DNA from: Chondrosia reniformis
Lineage: Eukaryota; Porifera; Demospongiae; Chondrillida; Chondrillidae
Assembly: GCA_947172415.1 (NCBI GenBank)
Contig: OX359191.1
Coordinates: forward strand, 1,922,001-1,986,000
Length of the DNA: 64,000 nucleotides
Direction: 5' to 3'
Shown: positions 56,201 to 64,000 of the stretch, piece after piece
Numbering within the stretch: position 1 is the stretch's first letter
How the letters are laid out: each line of letters opens with the position of its first letter
The notes under the pieces: model-generated
The model's database searches: none
What the model saw: only the letters and a program-made list of their open reading frames with translations
What the model was told of the DNA's origin: nothing
Program-made: the position numbers and the translations under genes

Positions 56201-59200
56201 ATCCACTGTAGGTATACAGTTTAACCCGAATAATCTGCCACAATTCATTCAAGCACTTTTGGGAGGAATATTGAATTTGGCAGATTAACCAAATATATAA
56301 TCAAAAATATATATTACACAGTAATATTTATAGCCAGCTAATTAAAACAATAAACCATATTTGCTTCTGCGTAGCTGTCAAATTCTTCCTCTTATAGTCA
56401 CGTATCGTTTTCTCTGGGCGATTTTCAAGTCAGTTGTATGCATATATTGTACATATATATTGTTGTTATTGATGTTAACATGATGATACTGGATGTGCAT
56501 TTCTACATTGCTGCAGGAGTCAGAAATCTTATTAATTTGGTAACATTTCTCTTGTGTGATGTTAGCGTGCTGTGTATTGGGACTAACTACACTGATCTAT
56601 TTAATGCCCAGCAAAGTCTAATAACTCTTTTATATCCATTTGAGTTGGGGTAAGTTAGTCAACCTAGTTAGGCAAAGACTTGAGATTTGTAGTATTTACA
56701 GAACTTACTGAACTGTAACTGAAGGGTTCCTTTTCAATGCTACTGATGACTTTAGGTAGTACACCAAACTTGATCAAAGCCTTTACTAGCTTACAGTGTA
56801 CTCTTCATATTCATGTACGTATGGTATACATTATTCCATATCAATAGTTTATGTATACTTGATATAGAGACCATGTGGTCTCTTAACGTAAAAGAAATTC
56901 TAACAGTATCTACGTACATAAAAAGTATGCAGTTCACTTTTCAACTCCTTTAGGTTATTAATGATGCATTTTTTGTTGTAATATATAAGAATGTCTATGT
57001 TACATGTTATTAAATGAACATTCACAAAGATGTATGTATATTAGAGGTAATGATTGTAGAATAATGCAACAGCACACACAATGCAGTGCAATTTTTCAAG
57101 TGTACGTATGAAAAATCTAAGATACCATTTTCCTACATGCTATGCCTATTCTGTAAAGAGCCTATAGGGAACTAAACTTGAAGAGCAACACGTATGTACC
57201 ATATAGCTTGTCATTTACTGTTTTATATATTTCCATTTATTTTCCATTGATTTTTAGATGCATACTCTCATTTACTAATAATTTTTATATGTACTTGTCT
57301 GTTTTCTATACTCCAGACACTCCTATGTTCCTGTGTTGCCTCACTCTCTGTTGGACTACCTCAACCTCCCCTCTACCTACCTGATGGGGATCCATTCGTC
57401 CTGCGTTGAGCAACTCCCTTCTCTAGTGAGTTACTCCAAGCCTGTCTTACTTCAGCAGCTCCTTGACTCAAGTCTCTTTTGTGCATGGATGGCAGCAACA
57501 AAAAGGGCTGGACTGATGTGTATTATATGTTTTTTGTCAGTGATTTATATAGTGATTCCGTTGTAGGATGAAACAGTTGTGGTTGATTTGGATTCAGGTG
57601 AGGTTCAGATACCTAGAAACATTACAGTCTGCTCCTATCCTGAAGACATCCTAACACCTCTTCAAGCTGCTCTAAATCAGGTAAAGAGACCAACATTGTT
57701 TTAAGTACAAACTATAAGAATTGTAATGTGTAGGTCTATTGGGCAGGTTATTCTGATAGGACTTTAAGGAGCACGTCACCTCATGCCAAATATACACATG
57801 TATGTGTTTACACATTAATAATCTTACACACGATATTCTTACATTTTATGCCTACTCTGTAAAATGCCTACAGGGAACTAAACCTGGAGATAGCTTTGGA
57901 TGAAGATACAGGAGTCTTCTCTTTCTTCTTCTCCTCCACTGGACCACACAGTTGTTTCTAGGAATTCCACCCTTCATCAGTGACCTTGAGAATCTTTATC
58001 GTTTTCTTGATCTCATTCTTGTGTGAATTCTTGGCTCTCTGTACTAAATCTAGGGGTCCTATATACACAATACACACAATTTTGTAATGTAGTTATATAT
58101 GTATGTACCATCTATGTAATCATCTTTCACATGCAATGCTATGAACGGCACTTTTGATACGTATATTTATGGTGTGCTGATAGTCATTGTGGACTGTTGC
58201 TGGGTACAGAAGGTACCTATGTGTCTTATATGTAACTGTAGATATTAAGGCCTTCGTATGAACATGAGGACACTCTGTTTTGTCCTCAATCTTACAACTC
58301 TGTCTCTCCAAAGCTACAGGTTTGCTACATCACATACTCCACACTGGACATATACGTACATGTTAACTCTAAATATACATACAGTCCAATACATGTTAAC
58401 TCTAAATATACATACAGTCCAATACATGTTAACTCTAAATATACATACAGTCCAATACATGTTAACTCTAAATATACATACAGTCCAATACGTGTTAACT
58501 CTAAATATACATACAGTCCAATACGTGTTAACTCTAAATATACATACAGTCCAATACATGTTAACTCTAAATATACATACAGTCCAATACATGTTAACTC
58601 TAAATATACATACAGTCCAATACATGTTAACTCTAAATATACATACAGTCCAATACATGTTAACTCTAAATATACATACAGTCCAATACATGTTAACTCT
58701 AAATATACATACAGTTCAATGCATCTACGTACGTATTACCATAAATATTGGCAGTTTTAATTTTGGTGAACCACCAAAATTAAAACTGCCAATATTTAAA
58801 TCAGTCAAAAATTGCCAAATATTCTCCCTGTCAATATTTCCGGCTATACAGTATGCGTTGTACGTACATAAGGATTTATATAATGCAGTCACCTCTCTAA
58901 TAAGGCCAAGTTCAGCTGTTCCAAGCTGACCACATTAGACAAGTTTCAATGTCTGTCAATCAAGACTGAATCTGTTACCCTGACCTGCTTGTTCTGTGTG
59001 TTGAAGTAAGATAGTATCTTAAGGAGATATTGTGCTATTTGTCTTAGGATAAGGAGATTAGAGCAGTGTTTATGGGAGTGATGTCACTTATAATTGGAAA
59101 CATGACTGATTATGTAATGGTGCTGAGAATTATCCCAGAGCCAGCATTCTACATTGATAAAGTCAGTTACAGTATGAATGTATGGTACAAGTGACTAGAC

Positions 59201-62200
59201 CAATAAAGTGTTGATTTACTTGTAGAAGAGATATCAGGCCATCTACAGCAGAAATCAACCTGATTCTATGTTTACCAAAGTGAGCCAAAGATACGTTACA
59301 TTGATGGAAAGTTATGTTTGAGTTTCACCTTTGACCTTTGTACTTTCATAGGTCTCCAACGGTCTCTCCTTTCACAATTTAATTCATTCTAGAGCTTCAC
59401 CTTTCAGGGAATTGGACTTCTTTGATAATGTATGTAGAATTGTGCATTTTCTATGGCTATTGTTGTACGTACTCTTTTGATTTGCTTTTACATATTTTTA
59501 TTCTAATTTTATGTGTAGTTATTGAGTAAATTAATCTCTGAAGACAAACTTACACCATCACATGTATTTTCAAAATCTCATTTGAAAAGTGTATCAGAAG
59601 TTCTCCTATCCATTGTGAGTTTTGTTACATAAAATAGAACAGCTTTTATTATAAATATGTTTCAAATCTCCAGGCACAGCACAGTGGTACCAAATCTTTG
59701 ACAGTGGAAGAGGCCATGGAGAATTATGGTGTTTCTGAGGCAGACATTCAAGCCAACTATGGAAAGAAAATATTTCCTAGGTTGAATGAAACATTAGTAT
59801 CTCTATTAGTTCAACAGATTCAATCATCCTCTACTACAGACCCCTTAGCCAACACTCCAACGCTAGCGTAAGTATGCATACGTATTTAACACTGAATAGA
59901 TTTAAAATGTTTACTTGATGCTGTTTACAGGAAGAGCCAAATTTCTTACCTGACAAATGACCTTGCCAAATCCAAGATGGCTTCCTTTTCTTCAAAGGAT
60001 TGTGAAATAGTCAAGAGTTGTGTTTATCTCCTTTTCCGGAATAGAATGATAGAAGCCAGGAAGTTTGTCCCACTAATTGGTGAGTTGTAGCCTGGCTAAG
60101 AGGTACAGCTCTACTTGCCCATCTCTGCCTATGCAGGTCAGTGCATCTACCAGAAGGAAGTGAGGAACTGTCTAGTGGAAGAATTAGTTACTGGCCTCCA
60201 CAAATATGGCATCTTCCTGGCATATGGTCAGTATGACTTGCTGGTCCGGTTGCTCAACACTGTTCTAGTCTACGATGACACTGCGGCTGATCTGCTGCCA
60301 CTCCTGTTTACATTCTACAGGGTCAGAATTAATGAAGGCATATACAGCTTTGATAACTTTTGTTGATGCAATAATTGGCACCAGAGTGGTTTCTGGTCTA
60401 AAATTCAGTGATTAGCTGTACCTTTAATGTTTTTGAAATCAATACTTACAACCCGATCTCACTTCCAATACCCATTTTGGATGTATCATAATCCTCACTT
60501 CCAATACCCATTTTGAATTTACTGTGTGTATCAGAACCATATTGTCTGAGCATGTAACTTACCTAGTCTCTTTCTGTAGGAACTGGAAGGTAAAACAAAA
60601 CAGACCATTTATAGCAGTGTACAAAATCATGTTATATGGGAAGACTACCAGTTTTGGAAGACTGTCCTTTACAGAGCTGTACAGTCTGAACTCTGCAGGA
60701 TTTATTCTCCTAATCTGGTTGATGGTCAAAATCCATGTAAGCTATTGTGTCTCACTCATCAATACATGTCCTATAAATATGCATGTATAATTGTTTTGTT
60801 GTTTCTGTTTATATTACTGTACTTATACGTACTTATATATAGATGTTGACTGCATTATTGATGATCTAGAAATGGATGATGATACTAAAGCAAAACCTAA
60901 CAGTGGTACAGTCACCTTCATAATTAACAAATATTAAATCATTAGATGATTGTACCTAGAACTCTTGTAGCAATTGATCACGTGATTAGGCTGATGATTC
61001 CTGCTGACATTACTAATTATTCACTGTCTGTAGATGTTAGCTTATCGAGGTCTGTGAAGAAGAGGGCCAAGATCAGTCAGGGAAGGATTCCCAAGCAATC
61101 TGAAGGTGTACGTCTTCCAAACATGCAATCTCTAACATCAAAGCACTGTTTTCAAATTATGGGAGAAGTAGTAAGTTTAGTTGAATTTCCCACTTGACCT
61201 AGAGCATAATGTATTGTATTTCTCAACAGTTTCAATCTTTAGAAAGTATAAGTGCAGACAATAAAGAATTTTTTATACAACGAGAAGAAAATGCAGTGTT
61301 TAATCAGTTGATATTATTTGCTGAAAGGATGATTATGCTAAGATATCCCCTATCGCTTTCGGAGGACCAAGAGAAGGATGTAATCACTAGCCTTTCTCAA
61401 TGGATTGTGAAGTTTGTTAGGGCAGTGGAGGTGGATATGGTCTTGGAAAACAAGGTTGTCACTAAAATAGCTCAAATGGTTCAGCATAATGTCTCATTTC
61501 AAAGGGAACACATTGCAAAATTGAAGCAAATGTTGAATCAATCATCTCAATCAGATCTTGTGAGTCTACAAGTCATCAACATGTTAAGGTAGAATGTCAT
61601 GTTACCCCAGTAATATTTTGAGCATACTGTTTATTTTTTTCAAAGGTAAAATTGAATAGGCCTCCATGTTTGCCTTGTGAGACTATTCAAGCATCTGTAA
61701 GGAGCTACCTGCTACCAGATGGAAGGGACAGTGCAAGCAGCTTGCCTGCAGAAGGATATCTCTTTATAACAACATTTCGAGTTGTCTTTATAGGGACTCC
61801 CTGCGACCCCAATTTTAGGAATATGATTGTTATTCGAGATATTCCTATAGCCGCTCTCTATCAAATAAAGGAATTTGCCTCAGGTCCAATGAGTTTCCCC
61901 CGTCAAGGGTTAACGCTGAGCAATGGGGTACAGATGAGGTCATTGACAGGACAAGTACGTGTACTGTGTTACAAATATGAATTTATTGTCCTCGATCAAT
62001 TTGCTTTTATATTCGTATGATGTTAAAGGTAGTTTATGTTTGATTTTAAATTTGGAATATTTGACTACCTGCTCAACAACTACTGTGAAATTTCAGAACT
62101 ATGTACATGTTATTTCATGTCTCATTTTACGTGGTAGTTAATGAAAGTTGGTTTTGAAAGGGAAGGAATCAGTAAGCAAAGTGTAGTTGCTCCTATAGTG

Positions 62201-63659
62201 AAGTTACGATACCCAGAGAAGCTGCATCTTAGAGCAGATGAAGATCTTGAAGCCTCAACTATGGTCAAAATTAAAAGGAAAGACAGTGAATCAACTATCC
62301 AGTCTGCAAATCGCCTGAGCTTCCTGTCAAAGAGTCCTTATTGTAAAGACTATTCAAGGCTTGACCTAGGAACTCTGACTGTGTCTGGATGTGGAACTGG
62401 TAAATGGAGAGTCTCCAAAATCAACTTAGATCATAAACTTTGTCAAACGTATGTTATGTCATGCAACCAGTTGTGATTATGTGGAATATATAGCTTGTCT
62501 CTTTTTAGTTATCCATATGCAATTGTTGTACCAGAAAAATTGACAGATGGCACAATCAGTAACATGGCTGCGGAATTCACAGGTAATCGCTTTCCTGCCG
62601 CAGTCTGGAGGAATAAATCAACTGGAGCCACATTACTGCGCTCTTCAGCAATCCTTTCACTATCAGTGAAGTCATCAAAGATGGCCTTTTCTCACCCTAA
62701 CTTTCTCTCAGAAGGTGACAAAGCAGATGCTAAGCCAAAGGAACAAGATAGGAAGGGCCTGACCAAGATCTCAGAGATAGAGAGTCTCATCAGGGGCATA
62801 CTGGAGAGTGTTTGGCGCATCAGATGTAGAGGTGACACTTTCAACAGCTTGTCTACAGGATTTGAGAGTGCTGTACAGGAGTCACGGATGTCCGACACAG
62901 AGGATGGTGGGCTACTGGATGAAACAGCTGGAGGTACAGGAACTAGGTTTTTCATCTTTAGAGCATTATATTATGAAAACGAGGTTTCTTTTAGAAAACA
63001 TCACAAAGAGGGCAAAGTACAATATATGTACAAAGTAAAAGCTTTGAGGGACAACCTATATACAGTAGTAGTAGTTTAATTTGACTTTCTTCAAAGGGGA
63101 GCAAAATATTTTTTCTGAAACTGACATCAAGTATGTAGAAAATCAGAGAACCACAGACAGATACTTATGATACTTATGATATTTTATGTACGTACGTACG
63201 TATGTGCTGTAGTTGGGTAGGTATTTTCTACTCTCCTTCATCCCTTATGCCATTACACCACCTAATTTGGTACTCTGTAGATGAGGACAAAAGAAATTCA
63301 GAAGGTGCTTCTGTGTCCGGACCTTCTCTGCCTGATAAAATCAGAAGCAGGATGATGACCCTGGGACACAAGGACCACGCCCCCAACAGCACTGCCAGTG
63401 CACAGCCATGTCCCATAAAGTTCAACCAACTGCCAACTGCCGCACTGGACTGGTTTGTAGCAGACCTGCTGCCTCATGCAGTAACTGAGTGGAGAAAGAC
63501 CGAACTGTACATCATTGTAGAGAAGCTGAAGGTTAAGGTACGTATATAAGCATAGAAATCTACATGTTTCTCCTAAGAGATGCTTCTAACTTTTTGTTTC
63601 TATTGTTTCAGGGAATTCCAAACGACTTGTACGAAAACTGCACACTTGTCCCTGTGGAA
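51968..63659 (+). CDS. SBF1/SBF2 (MTMR5/MTMR13)-type pseudophosphatase, 5' part
   Basis: Exons in phase: 51,968-52,046, 53,966-54,063, [one missing], 54,972-55,134, 55,383-55,575, 56,517-56,649, 57,317-57,425, 57,567-57,680, 59,048-59,161, 59,226-59,279, 59,352-59,429, 59,519-59,614, 59,674-59,867, 59,931-60,079, 60,137-60,321, 60,580-60,736, 60,843-60,910, 60,946-61,170, 61,230-61,559, 61,646-61,954, 62,138-62,448, 62,509-62,933, 63,281-63,537, 63,612-63,659. DENN: 'HSYVPVLPHSLLDYLNLPST', 'VVVDLDSGEVQIPRNI', 'DKEIRAVFMGVMSL', 'VLRIIPEPAFYIDK'. SBF2 region in exons near 59.9-60.7 kb. GRAM: 'VRSYLLPDGRD', 'PAEGYLFITTFRVVFIGTP'. Myotubularin-like start: 'CKDYSRLDLGTLTV', 'GNRFPAAVWRNKSTGATLLR'. 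The catalytic-dead domain and PH lie beyond the window. Family role: Rab21/28-type GEF and myotubularin partner in endosomes. Confidence 0.88.
54064..54971. other. SBF intron region expected to hold a uDENN exon
   Basis: Exon 2 ends in phase 0 and the next clear exon (54,972) needs two bases from its predecessor, so an exon of length 3n+2 should lie here, coding the early DENN segment. I could not find an open block with that phase and content. A CTGAAGAAG...GTTGAAA motif lies at 54,165-54,192 (minus). Confidence 0.4.
57112..57180 (-). repeat. Fragment of the R1 repeat family (3' end)
   Basis: 'aatctaagataccattttcc' to 'cctatagggaactaaac' matches the distal end of R1. It lacks the hammerhead-like core. 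Confidence 0.7.
57838..58048 (-). repeat. Dispersed repeat R3
   Basis: Third full-length member of the R1/R2 family, in an SBF intron, minus strand. The order of blocks is as in R1 ('gaattcacacaagaatgaga' to 'aggcataaaat'). Confidence 0.75.
57941..57985 (-). ncRNA. Hammerhead-like core in repeat R3
   Basis: GGTCA, CTGATGA, A, GGG-TGGAATT-CCT, A, GAAA, C-AACT-G, TG, TGGTCC. Both conserved boxes are intact. Stem I GGUCA/UGGUC pairs with G-U wobbles and different bases from R1 and R2. The cleavage-site base is G rather than A, C or U, so self-cleavage is unlikely in this copy. Confidence 0.38.
58356..58722. repeat. 33-bp tandem array, about 11 copies
   Basis: Unit 'atgttaactctaaatataca' plus 'tacagtccaatac', repeated about 11 times with only A/G variants at one site. 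It is in an SBF intron. Because 33 is a multiple of three and neither strand has a stop, both strands stay open (MLTLNIHTVQY on plus, NMYWTVCIFRV on minus). I read these as chance, not genes. Confidence 0.95.
58743..58800. repeat. Perfect short hairpin, about 24-bp arms
   Basis: 'atattggcagttttaatttt' + 'ggtg', 3-bp loop AAC, then its exact mirror. Probably a remnant or end of a palindromic MITE; a similar 'aaaattgccaaatattc' follows at about 58,805. Confidence 0.8.
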
Positions 63660-64000
63660 GTGAGTTATACTGTTTTTGGAACCATTTCAACAGTATAGAT
63701 ACAACCTACATACTGTATGTATATATATATGTATGTACTTACAGTTGAGTTACTGGGTCAGTTTATGAATATTCAAATTAAATCCAACACTAATAAGACA
63801 GAAAAATGTTATTCCTGCCTCTTGCTGGAATTATGTCAAGAGTCCTTCTGGAATATTTAGGTTGTGCTGCGTTATCATTATTCTTGGCCCGTATACAGTG
63901 TATGCAAACTTTTTCTTCCTTTTATATTACACCATTTAGCTTTCCATGCGTTTCATGTCAAATTATGTTATCACAGTAGTCACCATCATAAGAAAGTATC

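Noticed and set aside
58258-58929. 223-residue repetitive open frame (and its 125-residue mirror)
   Set aside because: Produced by a 33-bp tandem array with no stop on either strand; it lies in an SBF intron.

Overview
The window is animal nuclear DNA. Every host gene is split by GT-AG introns, and the recognisable proteins are metazoan (ribosomal eS10, an EF-hand/Rab GTPase of the RASEF/Rab45 type, an SBF1/SBF2-type pseudophosphatase, AIG1/GIMAP-like GTPases). Compact genes, very many MITEs and foldback repeats, and a large beta-helix/multi-pass receptor point to an early-branching invertebrate, perhaps a demosponge. That placement is inference.

Layout. Bases 1-16,000 are a repeat island: four foldback copies (577-2815, 13,893-15,975) surround a broken Ngaro/DIRS-type tyrosine-recombinase retroelement (3058-13,887) with split direct repeats. 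Two DNA transposons sit inside it: a 3.2 kb CACTA-like element (4862-8083) carrying tandem repeats and exon-like fragments, and a 738 bp piggyBac-type MITE (10,929-11,666) with TTAA on both sides. Two AIG1-like GTPase paralogues (16,299-17,282 and 22,869-24,044) bracket a 3.2 kb inverted-repeat element (18,159-21,395).

From 24.4 kb on the DNA is gene-rich. RpS10 lies on the minus strand (24,460-27,825, five coding exons) and shares a very short divergent promoter with a RASEF-like Rab on the plus strand (27,993-34,674, twelve exons, CXC tail). A ten-exon receptor of about 1,426 residues lies on the minus strand (35,172-44,523). An unrecognised 203-residue two-exon gene lies on the minus strand (50,821-51,620). 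It is divergent from an SBF/MTMR5-13 gene on the plus strand (51,968 to beyond the window end) that includes DENN, SBF2 and GRAM regions.

The SBF promoter and first exon have been duplicated to 46,483-48,218. A 1.9 kb transposon (44,559-46,482) sits at the edge of that duplicate with an 8-bp target duplication, and the other copy is the empty site. The transposon carries spliced exons of an IP3/ryanodine-receptor-like RIH-associated domain.

The most novel signals are: (1) a dispersed repeat (31.1, 36.9 and 57.9 kb) with a hammerhead-ribozyme-like core whose flanking stem covaries between copies; (2) related CTGANGA-stem-GAAA cores scattered through other intronic and intergenic sites; (3) the gene-capturing transposon with its empty site; (4) a P-loop-less GTPase paralogue with a near-identical patch suggesting gene conversion. 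All calls were made by eye; no search was run.
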